Source: an uncultured Oscillospiraceae bacterium
GTDB lineage: Bacteria; Bacillota; Clostridia; Oscillospirales; Acutalibacteraceae
Direction: 5' to 3'
Assembly: GCA_900555545.1 (NCBI GenBank)
Contig: USLQ01000042.1
Location: 1-7,580 of the forward strand
DNA length: 7,580 nt
Of this stretch, positions 1-6,192 are shown piece by piece. A program made the translations under genes and the position numbers. Positions within the stretch are counted from its first letter, which is position 1. Each line of letters begins with the position of its first letter. The notes beneath the pieces are model-generated. The model had not been told where the DNA came from. It made no database searches and saw nothing but the letters and a program-made list of their open reading frames with translations.

Positions 1-485
1 ATCTCATCTAATTGCTTTTTCGCATCCGAAGTAATCCGTCCAGCCTCATCACTGGCCTGCTGCTTGGCTTGGAGCAGCACCTGCCGCGCCTGAGCTTCGG
101 CCTGAGCCCCCATCTCTTTCGCGGAAGCGCGCGCCTCTTCCATGATTGCGTTGGCCTTCTGCCGGGCCTCATCGACCAGATTCTGTGCCGTCTGCTGGGC
201 ATCGGAAATTTTGCCCTCAACGCTCTCCTTGGCTTCCTTAACAATCTTATCCGCCATACGCTGTGCAGTTAAAAGGGCAGCACGAATATTATCTTCGTCG
301 TTACGATATTCCTCAACCTTATCGGCAAGTAAACCGATCTTACGGACGAGGTCTCCGTTCTCCTTAAACATCTGGCTGTAGGACTCATAGACCTCATCCA
401 GAAAGGCATCCACGGCATCGGCGCGATAGTGCCCTCTTCCACTTACTTCAAAACGATGATTTTTAACCTGTGCCGGTGTTAACAT
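1..485 (-). CDS. divIVA: DivIVA-family cell-division/polarity protein (3'-partial)
   Basis: Reading from the ATG at 483-485, the frame stays open for 161 codons and runs off the left edge, so the C-terminus is missing. The protein begins MLTPAQVKNHRFEV, followed by RGHYRADAVDAFLDEV (residues 17-32). This matches the DivIVA N-terminal lipid-binding domain pattern (MLTP...F...RGY...VD.FL). From about residue 35 it is a continuous charged, alanine-rich coiled coil, including eight 11-residue repeats (residues 72-159). DivIVA proteins bind negatively curved membrane at septa and poles and recruit division or cell-wall factors; that role is inferred from the family. An in-frame TGA at 489-491 lies two codons upstream, so no longer start is possible. 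The ribosome site is GGGGG (494-498), 8 nt from the ATG, weaker than those of its neighbours. It follows sepF by 46 bp and probably shares its transcript. Confidence 0.9.
   Translation of the reverse strand, partial: MLTPAQVKNHRFEVSGRGHYRADAVDAFLDEVYESYSQMFKENGDLVRKIGLLADKVEEYRNDEDNIRAALLTAQRMADKIVKEAKESVEGKISDAQQTAQNLVDEARQKANAIMEEARASAKEMGAQAEAQARQVLLQAKQQASDEAGRITSDAKKQLDE
9..272 (-). repeat. Eight tandem 11-residue (33-bp period) coiled-coil repeats in DivIVA
   Basis: Residues 72-159 of the DivIVA-family protein divide without gaps into eight 11-residue units: LTAQRMADKIV, KEAKESVEGKI, SDAQQTAQNLV, DEARQKANAIM, EEARASAKEMG, AQAEAQARQVL, LQAKQQASDEA and GRITSDAKKQL. The first seven have Ala at position 3, and most units have Ala or Val at position 7 and an aliphatic residue near position 11. 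This is a hendecad pattern, which in known coiled coils gives nearly straight or slightly right-handed packing. The repeat is protein-level: the DNA of the units is not near-identical, so it is not a recent tandem duplication. It may continue past the window edge. Confidence 0.75.
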
Positions 486-502
486 AACTCAGACCCCCAT
501 CC

Positions 503-524
503 CGGTATTAAAACGGTATTAAAA
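503..524. repeat. Perfect 2 x 11-bp tandem repeat in the sepF-divIVA gap
   Basis: The plus strand reads cggtattaaaa twice in direct succession (503-513 and 514-524); on the coding strand this is TTTTAATACCG twice. It occupies about half of the 46-bp spacer between the sepF stop (532-534) and the divIVA start (483-485), just upstream of the divIVA ribosome site. It could be a slippage duplication, a pair of protein-binding half-sites, or chance. The AT-rich TATATTTTAATACC at its sepF side could include a -10 element, but I see no convincing -35 partner. Confidence 0.6.
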
Positions 525-531
525 TATAACC

Positions 532-984
532 TTAGAAAAACACACCATTATTCTCCAGGTCATCTAACAGATCGCCCATCACATCCACATTATAAGGAGT
601 AATAATGAATGTACTGTTGGCAACGCGCTTGATCTGCCCCTTGTTTGCATAGGCGACGCCACTGATAAAATCCACCAAGCGGCGCGCCACATCGCGGTTT
701 GCAGCCTCAAGATTCAGCACAACCGTCCGCTTTTCATTCAGGTGGTCGGCAATCCCGCTGGCATCCTCAAATCGCTCCGGCTTGACAAGAACAACCTGTA
801 ATTTAGCCGTCGTGTTGATATTAACTACATTTGAATTGTTGTTACTCTTAGATCGAAAAATGCGAGGTGATTCCTCAACAGCTTCCTCTTCATACGGGGC
901 GTCCAAATCATCCTGCTCATCTTCCGGATAGTATTCATCTTCCGGTACGTTGATCATTTTTTTGATATTATCTACAAAGCTCAT
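532..984 (-). CDS. sepF: Cell division protein SepF (YlmF)
   Basis: This is a 150-residue protein with the full SepF layout. Residues 1-12 (MSFVDNIKKMIN) can form the amphipathic membrane-binding helix. Residues 14-40 are a very acidic linker. Residues 53-150 form the conserved SepF domain, recognisable from VVNINTTAKLQVVLVKPERF, the ADHLNEKRTVVLNLE stretch, DVARRLVDFISGVAYA with Gly109 at the dimer-interface position, RVANSTFIITP and a terminal ENNGVFF. SepF polymerises into rings or arcs, tethers FtsZ to the membrane and helps shape the septum in Gram-positive bacteria. The ATG is supported by AAAGGAG at 994-1000, 9 nt upstream. The gene starts 19 bp after the YggS/YlmE-type gene, the same neighbour as in the Bacillus ylm cluster. 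Length is typical and no damage is seen. Confidence 0.97.
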   Translation of the reverse strand: MSFVDNIKKMINVPEDEYYPEDEQDDLDAPYEEEAVEESPRIFRSKSNNNSNVVNINTTAKLQVVLVKPERFEDASGIADHLNEKRTVVLNLEAANRDVARRLVDFISGVAYANKGQIKRVANSTFIITPYNVDVMGDLLDDLENNGVFF

Positions 985-1003
985 TTTTCAAAACTCCTTT
1001 ATT

Positions 1004-1726
1004 TTAATATCTTCTGGCGCCGAAAATGGAAGAACCAATCCGAACCAGATTCGCTCCCTCCAGGATAGCGGGCTGATAATCACCAGACATTCCCATTGAG
1101 AGAATCCTCATACTCATATTATCTAATTTTTTTGCCGATATGTCAACAAACAGTTGGTGCATATTTGAAAAAAACTTGCGAACCTCGAACTCGTTTTCGC
1201 AGATGGGGGGGATTGCCATCAGACCACTAATATGGACGCCATCAATCTGCCCAATTTCATATAACGACTCCTCCAGGCTCTCTGGCATGAATCCGGTTTT
1301 GCTCTCCTCGCGTCCGATATTGACCTCCAGTAGAATCTCGGTCGTCAGATCACGCAGAACCGATTGGCGTCCAATCTCCTGAGCGAGCTTTAAGCTATCT
1401 ACTGACTGAATCATGGACACCTGACCCACGATTTTTTTCACTTTATTTGTCTGTAGATGCCCAATCAGATGAACTTCACAGTGATCCAAATGCAGGTGCT
1501 CCCGCTTTCCCTCGAGCTCCTGGACCTTGTTTTCGCCAATCAGGTCGATCCCAAGATCTATGGCGTGGTTAATAAAAATCGGTTCAACAGTTTTGGTTAC
1601 CGCCATCAGATGAATGTCGGATGCAGTGCGTCCGGACTGCATTGCCGCCTGTGCAATATTTTCCCGGATCTCCTTCAGGTTTTCCTCGATATCTGTAAAA
1701 CGCTGCTCAACGAATGACCTTTCCAT
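1004..1726 (-). CDS. yggS: YggS/YlmE-family PLP-binding protein (PLP homeostasis protein)
   Basis: This is a 240-residue single-domain, alanine-racemase-like TIM barrel. The PLP Schiff-base lysine is K45 in LMAVTKTV. Other family signatures are GENKVQE (64-70), LIGHLQTNK (87-95), GLMAIPP (168-174), SMGMSGDY (210-217) and RIGSSIFG (229-236), where most relatives have threonine in place of the first serine. Family members bind pyridoxal phosphate without a strong catalytic activity and influence PLP and amino-acid balance in the cytoplasm. In Gram-positives the gene (ylmE) typically sits next to sepF, as here. The frame extends to an ATG at 1760-1762, but the start at 1724-1726 is preferred. 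It has AAGGAT in a purine-rich stretch (1734-1746) 7 nt upstream and gives the usual family N-terminus. With this start it overlaps the end of the upstream adaptor gene by 20 bp, suggesting translational coupling. Confidence 0.95.
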   Translation of the reverse strand: MERSFVEQRFTDIEENLKEIRENIAQAAMQSGRTASDIHLMAVTKTVEPIFINHAIDLGIDLIGENKVQELEGKREHLHLDHCEVHLIGHLQTNKVKKIVGQVSMIQSVDSLKLAQEIGRQSVLRDLTTEILLEVNIGREESKTGFMPESLEESLYEIGQIDGVHISGLMAIPPICENEFEVRKFFSNMHQLFVDISAKKLDNMSMRILSMGMSGDYQPAILEGANLVRIGSSIFGARRY

Positions 1727-2948
1727 CACTGATATCCTTCCCTTCCGTAATAACTTGTTCATAAAGTTTCACTTCATTATCCTCCGAATTCAGCGAGACA
1801 ATTACATAGTCCTCTGTTGAATACAGAATATCAATTTTTTTGAACAGGGCGATATTCCCTTTTAGCACGTACACGCCCTTCTCCCCTTCCTCGTTTGTCC
1901 GCACTGCGGTGGAAGGGATTTTAAGCCCATCATACTCCGCCAGAATGATTTTTGCATCCTCGATTCGTAGTGTTGCCAGCTGTTCGTTCATCTGATTACA
2001 TTTTAAAATGAGCGCAGCACGTCCATCAGATTCATTATTGAGCGCAGCGACAGTGGTGTCAATTGGCTCCGCAACGGTGTCGGGCAACGATACACGTACA
2101 GTGTCACCCACCTCAAAATCAGCAACCTGATTCACATTTACTACGCAGGTGAGGTACCAGTCAAAATCCTGAATCAACTTGCCCATGGTGCCCTCGATTA
2201 CCGTCGAGGAGTTTGATGTGTCCAAAGCCTGCTCTATCTGATCGACAGTTAAATTCAATGCCTGATCATAATCAACCTTGTGCTCATAGCCATCCGTACT
2301 ACTGACATAGTATCCGGCTCCACTGGCCGTAATGGCAGACAACTGCTTGATTTCTCCTTTGAGCGTTTCTAACTGTTTCTGGAGCTCAGCCTTTTTTTGC
2401 GTAAAATCAATTGCCTCACCCGTCGCGATCTTAAAACGTGTTAATGTGTCATTAAACTCCCCTGCCAGATCGCATGCTGTCTCATAATTACCGGAATCCA
2501 ATGCATCCAGATACAGTAAAAAGTTGCTGTCCACTTCCTCGTCTAAGCGCTCAACATCCGTCAAGGCAGCGTTGTTGCCAGAAAAGCTCTCGCAACGTTC
2601 AATTTCCTGTTGGATCTTGAGCGACTCGACATAGCGCTCGGCCGAAGCGCTGTCCTCAAACACGTAGGCGACCGTATCATCCTTCGCCACACGGGAACCG
2701 TTGGCAACCGTCGGTACCATTACCCCTGAGGGGCTTCCTGTGATTTCCGTCTCTTTTCGCAGTACATAGACCTGCGTATCGATTGTATGATATTCACTTG
2801 TTTTGTACGCCGTCTGCGTTTTGACTGCCGGAGAAACGAGCGTATAGACCTGATAACCTCCATAGCACAGAATCATCAATACAGCTACCACTGTAAAGAG
2901 AACGCGCAACACCGCCCTACTCTTGTTGTTTTTTCTCTTTACAGCCAA
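1707..2948 (-). CDS. HlyD-family-like membrane-anchored adaptor (efflux periplasmic-adaptor-like protein)
   Basis: About 413 residues from a TTG start at 2946-2948. A lysine/arginine-rich cytoplasmic tip (residues 2-15) is followed by one hydrophobic segment (about 14-36), so this is an N-terminally anchored protein with its bulk outside the membrane. VLRKETEI (62-69) and GVMVPTVANGSRVAKDDTVAYV (75-96) resemble the first half of a biotinyl-lipoyl-like domain. Residues 98-205 are helical and charged, with a likely coiled coil at 183-204. SGAGYYV (209-215) resembles the return half-motif, and beta-rich segments follow; LKIPSTAVRTNEEGEKGVYVLKG (342-364) is typical of adaptor C-terminal domains. 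HlyD-like proteins normally work with ABC or RND exporters, but no transporter gene is visible here, so the partner is unknown. An upstream in-frame TTG (2969) is less likely: AAAAGGTG (2957-2964) is well placed for 2948. The gene overlaps miaA by 32 bp and yggS by 20 bp. Confidence 0.75.
   Translation of the reverse strand: MAVKRKNNKSRAVLRVLFTVVAVLMILCYGGYQVYTLVSPAVKTQTAYKTSEYHTIDTQVYVLRKETEITGSPSGVMVPTVANGSRVAKDDTVAYVFEDSASAERYVESLKIQQEIERCESFSGNNAALTDVERLDEEVDSNFLLYLDALDSGNYETACDLAGEFNDTLTRFKIATGEAIDFTQKKAELQKQLETLKGEIKQLSAITASGAGYYVSSTDGYEHKVDYDQALNLTVDQIEQALDTSNSSTVIEGTMGKLIQDFDWYLTCVVNVNQVADFEVGDTVRVSLPDTVAEPIDTTVAALNNESDGRAALILKCNQMNEQLATLRIEDAKIILAEYDGLKIPSTAVRTNEEGEKGVYVLKGNIALFKKIDILYSTEDYVIVSLNSEDNEVKLYEQVITEGKDISDGKVIR
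1734..1746 (-). promoter_or_regulatory. Ribosome binding site deciding the yggS start
   Basis: The coding strand reads GGAAGGGAAGGAT immediately upstream, with AAGGAT ending 7 nt before the ATG at 1726. This favours that ATG over the in-frame ATG at 1762, and the site lies inside the last codons of the upstream adaptor gene. Confidence 0.65.
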
Positions 2949-3906
2949 TGAAATCACACCTTTTCTCAATCACGTTGCAAATGTGGTCTGTCATCTCTGC
3001 AGTGGAGGTGTAGTCATCCAAATAGAACCAGTTAATATCCGGATTCCGCCGGAACCATGAAAGCTGTCGCTTCGCATAGCGGCGTGTTTCTCGTTTAATA
3101 TCTTCCACTGCCTCATCCAAGCTGACTGCACCTGAAAAATAGGGCAATAATTCCTTATAACCGATCGCCTGAATAGCGGTAGCAGAGTGTGTACTGCCCC
3201 AAAAAGCGCGCGCCTCCTCAATCAGACCGTACTCAACCATTTGATCGACACGCCGGTTGATGCGCTCATACAGGACGCTGCGGTCGTGTACCTGCAATCC
3301 AACAATAAATGGGCGGTAGGGGGATTCCATCGCTCGGGAGCGCCGGTTGTATTCGGTGATGGTGACTCCGCTCACCTGATAAACCTCCAACGCACGGATG
3401 ATTCGCTTTTGATCGTTTACATGGAGCCGGGATGCCGCCTCCGGGTCGACAGCCGAAAGTTCAGACAGCATATCCGCTGTTCCTTTCTCCGCTGCCTGTT
3501 CCTCTAAGCGTCTACGAATCTCGGGATTGGATGGGATATCGGCATACTGGATATTTCGGATCAAAGAATCCACATACAGGCCGGTTCCACCGGCAACCAC
3601 TGGTAAGATCCCCTTCTCAGAAAGCTCACGAATGCACGCATGTGCATCACGAACGTAGTCAGCCACACTGTAAACAGCACCAGGCGGTAAAAAGTCCATC
3701 AGATGGTGACAAACCCCCTCCATTTCCGCTGAGGTGGGCTTAGCTGTTGCAATATGCATCCCCTGATAGATCTGCATAGAATCTGCGGAGACTACCTCAC
3801 CATGATAGCGCTTTGCCAGTGCGACGGCCAACGCAGTTTTACCGGACGCCGTGGGGCCCACAACCACCAGCAGGGGGATTTTGTTATCAAGTACAGCGAT
3901 AGACAT
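2917..3906 (-). CDS. miaA: tRNA dimethylallyltransferase MiaA
   Basis: This 329-residue protein is a full-length MiaA. It transfers the dimethylallyl group from DMAPP to N6 of A37 in tRNAs that read UNN codons (i6A37), improving decoding. Visible motifs are the Walker A P-loop GPTASGKT (17-24), SADSMQIY (40-47) with the conserved Asp42/Ser43 pair, TAKPT (54-58), AGGTGLY (105-111), DQKRIIRALEVY (165-176), IGYKE (248-252) and the tRNA-binding TRRYAKRQLSWFRR (274-287). The ATG at 3904-3906 has GGGAG (3915-3919) 8 nt upstream, inside the mutL end. The mutL stop and this ATG are separated by one nucleotide, so translation is probably coupled. Its TAG (2917-2919) lies within the downstream HlyD-like gene. 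mutL-miaA adjacency is common in Bacillota. Nothing is damaged. Confidence 0.98.
   Translation of the reverse strand: MSIAVLDNKIPLLVVVGPTASGKTALAVALAKRYHGEVVSADSMQIYQGMHIATAKPTSAEMEGVCHHLMDFLPPGAVYSVADYVRDAHACIRELSEKGILPVVAGGTGLYVDSLIRNIQYADIPSNPEIRRRLEEQAAEKGTADMLSELSAVDPEAASRLHVNDQKRIIRALEVYQVSGVTITEYNRRSRAMESPYRPFIVGLQVHDRSVLYERINRRVDQMVEYGLIEEARAFWGSTHSATAIQAIGYKELLPYFSGAVSLDEAVEDIKRETRRYAKRQLSWFRRNPDINWFYLDDYTSTAEMTDHICNVIEKRCDFIGCKEKKQQE
2957..2964 (-). promoter_or_regulatory. Ribosome binding site deciding the HlyD-like gene start (TTG)
   Basis: AAAAGGTG on the coding strand lies 8 nt before the TTG at 2946-2948. The alternative TTG at 2967-2969 has no comparable site upstream, and a GTG at 2955-2957 overlaps the binding site itself. 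The site lies within the last codons of miaA. Confidence 0.55.
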
Positions 3907-3907
3907 A

Positions 3908-5872
3908 TTATTCTCTCCCGAATTGCTTTTCCAGATCCCCGCGCGAGAGCGTAATCAAAACCGGCCTACCGTGTGGGCAGTAGCGAATAGAATCATCTGC
4001 GAGCAAATGATCCACCAGATATTGAAGTTCCGAGGCCGTCATGGCATCCCCAGCCTTCACCGCGCTTCTGCACGCCACGTTGTGATAAAGCCAGTCCAAC
4101 TTTTCCGGCTCCACCTCATGCCTGTGTTCCATGAGATACTGCGCTACCTCCGTAAAGAGCGGCTCCAGATCCTCGCTGCTCAAATTCAATGGGCAGGAAC
4201 GGACCAAGACGCTGCCGGAACCGAAATCCTCGATCTCAAATCCGGCTTTCTGAAGGAGTTCTTGTCCCTCTAATACAGCGGAGTACTCCTCTTTACTCAT
4301 GGTGACGGAGAAAGGGGCTAACAACAGCTGAGCGTACTTTTTACCATTCTCCTTGCGGAGTTTTTCAAACAGCATCCGTTCATGGGCGGCATGCTTATCG
4401 ATAAAATAGAGCTGATTTTGAAACTCAACAATAATATAGGTGTTAAAAGCCTCTCCGATCACCGTGTACTTACGGGCAACAGGATTCTGTACCGGTACCG
4501 GCTGCGGAACTTTCTCACGCGTTTTCTCAGCCCGCGGCGCCGGCGAATCGGATGCTATGATCGGATTGGGCGGCGGAGCTGCGGCCGAGACGGTACTCCC
4601 CTCCAAGCGGCGAGACGATGTGGGTTGAATCACTTGATCGATCACAAAGGTCGGAGCTGCCTCCTTGGGTACAGAAGGCACCTTGGAGATATTTTGCGGC
4701 TTTTGCACAATTTCAGGTTCCTTTTCGAGTACCTTGTTTCCTTTAGAAAACACTTGCGGCTTCCAGATAGAAGGAACTTGTACATTGCCCAAATTTATTG
4801 GAAGCTGCTCGCCGTGTGGAATGGCCGGCCGGGCTATTTGAGCTGCTGGGCGAACGGGGTTTAGTTCCATTTTGGGGCGGGTATCGAATTTTTCCAGCGC
4901 CCCGCGTACGGCATAATAAACCGCATCAAAGATCGCTTTCTCATTAGAAAAACGCACCTCAATCTTGGCGGGATGGACGTTAATATCCACGCTATCGTGC
5001 GGCACCTCCAGATTCAGGATGAAAGCGGGAAACTTTCCAACCATGATGCTGCGCTTATACGCCTCCTCTACCGCCGCGGTCACCGTCCTGGATTTAACAT
5101 AGCGTCCGTTCAAAAAGACGTTTTGCAACCCACGATTGCCGCGCGAGTGAACCGGCTTGCTGGCATAGCCCCATACACGGATACGGTTTAATGTATAGTC
5201 GACCGGCAGGATACCGGTGGTAAAATCCTTACCATACACGGAACGAATGGCATGCAGTAACTCGCCGTCTCCGGGTGTGAGCAACGTCTCCTTCCCCTCC
5301 CGGATAAAACGGAAGCTGATCTCCGGGTGGGACAGGGCGATCCGATCCACCACGCCGGCCACGGAATTGGCCTCCGAGACATCCTTTTTTAAAAATTTCA
5401 TACGCGCCGGCGTGTTGTAGAACAAATCGCGCACAACGATTGTCGTCCCGATGGGGCACCCTGCATCCGAACAGGATTTTTCCTCCGCCCCCTCAATTAC
5501 GTAGCGTGTACCTGTATCCTCCCCTGATACACGGGTGAGCATTTCCGCCCTTGAAACAGCGGCAATTGAAGCCAATGCCTCGCCCCGAAAACCGAGTGTA
5601 AAAATAGAATTCAAATCTTGTGCTGTGCGCACTTTAGAGGTCGCGTGGCTGAGAAAGGCAGCGGGAACATTTTGGCGCGAGATACCGCAGCCATTATCTG
5701 TGATGCGGATATAGGTGATCCCACCACGCCGGATTTCCAGAGTTACAGCAGTCGCGCCCGCGTCAACAGCATTCTCCATCAACTCTTTAACTACGCTGGA
5801 GGGACGCTCCACCACCTCGCCGGCAGCGATCAGCTCCGACACGTTTTTGGGCAACAGTAGAATATCAGGCAT
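3908..5872 (-). CDS. mutL: DNA mismatch repair protein MutL (endonuclease-type)
   Basis: A complete 654-residue MutL. The N-terminal GHKL ATPase (about 1-330) shows ELIAAGEVVERP (13-24), KELMENAVDAGA (29-40) with catalytic-type Glu33 and Mg-binding Asn34, DNGCGI (59-64), SHATSK (75-80) and GFRGEAL (94-100); the transducer segment has DINVHPAK (296-303). A proline-rich linker covers about 335-465. The C-terminal dimerisation/nuclease domain carries DKHAAHERMLFE (492-503), fitting the endonuclease pattern DQHA-x2-E-x4-E with Lys for Gln. It also has ACR (600-602) and CPHGRP (632-637), the other metal-site motifs. QLLLAP (515-520) sits where other MutLs have a beta-clamp contact motif. MutL couples MutS mismatch recognition to strand nicking; a nicking MutL fits a lineage without MutH. 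The gene begins 35 bp after the mutS stop behind an exceptionally long ribosome site, and ends one base before miaA. Confidence 0.98.
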   Translation of the reverse strand: MPDILLLPKNVSELIAAGEVVERPSSVVKELMENAVDAGATAVTLEIRRGGITYIRITDNGCGISRQNVPAAFLSHATSKVRTAQDLNSIFTLGFRGEALASIAAVSRAEMLTRVSGEDTGTRYVIEGAEEKSCSDAGCPIGTTIVVRDLFYNTPARMKFLKKDVSEANSVAGVVDRIALSHPEISFRFIREGKETLLTPGDGELLHAIRSVYGKDFTTGILPVDYTLNRIRVWGYASKPVHSRGNRGLQNVFLNGRYVKSRTVTAAVEEAYKRSIMVGKFPAFILNLEVPHDSVDINVHPAKIEVRFSNEKAIFDAVYYAVRGALEKFDTRPKMELNPVRPAAQIARPAIPHGEQLPINLGNVQVPSIWKPQVFSKGNKVLEKEPEIVQKPQNISKVPSVPKEAAPTFVIDQVIQPTSSRRLEGSTVSAAAPPPNPIIASDSPAPRAEKTREKVPQPVPVQNPVARKYTVIGEAFNTYIIVEFQNQLYFIDKHAAHERMLFEKLRKENGKKYAQLLLAPFSVTMSKEEYSAVLEGQELLQKAGFEIEDFGSGSVLVRSCPLNLSSEDLEPLFTEVAQYLMEHRHEVEPEKLDWLYHNVACRSAVKAGDAMTASELQYLVDHLLADDSIRYCPHGRPVLITLSRGDLEKQFGRE

Positions 5873-5875
5873 GCA

Positions 5876-5889
5876 GGATCACCTCCTTA
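5876..5889 (-). promoter_or_regulatory. Extended Shine-Dalgarno site of mutL
   Basis: The coding strand reads TAAGGAGGTGATCC, ending 3 nt before the ATG; the core GGAGG is 9 nt from the start codon. The opposite strand, ggatcacctcctta, equals the classic 3' end of bacterial 16S rRNA. Thus 13-14 consecutive bases can pair with the anti-SD tail, where 4-7 is usual. It sits in the 35-bp mutS-mutL spacer and implies strong independent initiation on mutL. Confidence 0.85.
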
Positions 5890-5907
5890 ATTCTAAAATA
5901 AACAGTC

Positions 5908-6192
5908 TTATATCTTCTTGGCTTTCTGAACGAGTTCATCCAATAGGGATAGTGCACGTATAGGGGTAAGGGAATTGATATCGAGATTTTGCAGATCTTC
6001 CAATATCTCCTTTTCCGCCAAAGAGCCCATGGAAACCTGTTCCGTCTCCTCCTCTGGGAGATCTCTCATCTCGACCTTGCCGAAAGAGAGCTCCTGTTCC
6101 TCGAGCGAACGCAGAATCACACGCGCGCGGGAGACAACCTTGTCCGGAACGCCAGCCAAGCGTGCTACATCGATACCGTAGCTTCCGTCTGC
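5908..6192 (-). pseudogene. mutS: Displaced C-terminal segment of MutS (out of frame with the ATPase core)
   Basis: These 94 codons begin with ADGSYGIDVARLAGVPDKVV, the MutS helix-turn-helix that completes the ATPase dimer interface. They then run through an acidic linker and end with DINSLTPIRALSLLDEL, the usual C-terminal tetramerisation-type motif, and TAA at 5908-5910. EEQELSFG resembles the beta-clamp contact of Gram-positive MutS. The segment is displaced by one frame relative to the upstream part (6196 onward) and has no start codon or ribosome site of its own at the junction. An ATG at 6268-6270 opens the frame but lies inside the other reading frame. The conserved sequence says this was, until recently or still, the real end of MutS. 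Confidence 0.85.

Noticed and set aside
12..272. Open frame on the plus strand opposite divIVA
   Set aside because: It mirrors the alanine-rich, GC-rich DivIVA coding strand; it has no ribosome site or recognisable domain.
486..531. Rho-independent terminator or dedicated promoter between sepF and divIVA
   Set aside because: I found no GC-rich hairpin followed by a T-run, and the AT-rich TATATT lacks a clear -35 partner at the right spacing. The gap is best explained by the tandem repeat plus a ribosome site.
2928..2934. A AAA AAC slippery heptamer on the coding strand, in the HlyD-like frame inside the miaA overlap
   Set aside because: It falls at about codons 6-7 of the HlyD-like protein, and a -1 slip would only reach the nearby miaA stop, giving a useless short peptide. 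I did not identify a supporting stem or pseudoknot. Lysine/asparagine-rich start regions produce this motif by chance.
3851..4273. 140-codon open frame on the plus strand across the mutL-miaA border
   Set aside because: It is antisense to two well-supported genes and has no recognisable motif or ribosome site.
4382..4864. 160-codon open frame on the plus strand opposite the MutL linker
   Set aside because: It is antisense to the proline-rich linker of a clearly real MutL, is arginine-rich in the manner of antisense translations, and lacks a convincing start signal.
5876..5890. Plus-strand ggatcacctcctta looks like the 3' end of a 16S rRNA gene
   Set aside because: The flanking plus-strand bases do not resemble 16S helix 45 or its loop, and the minus strand places it exactly as a ribosome binding site before mutL.
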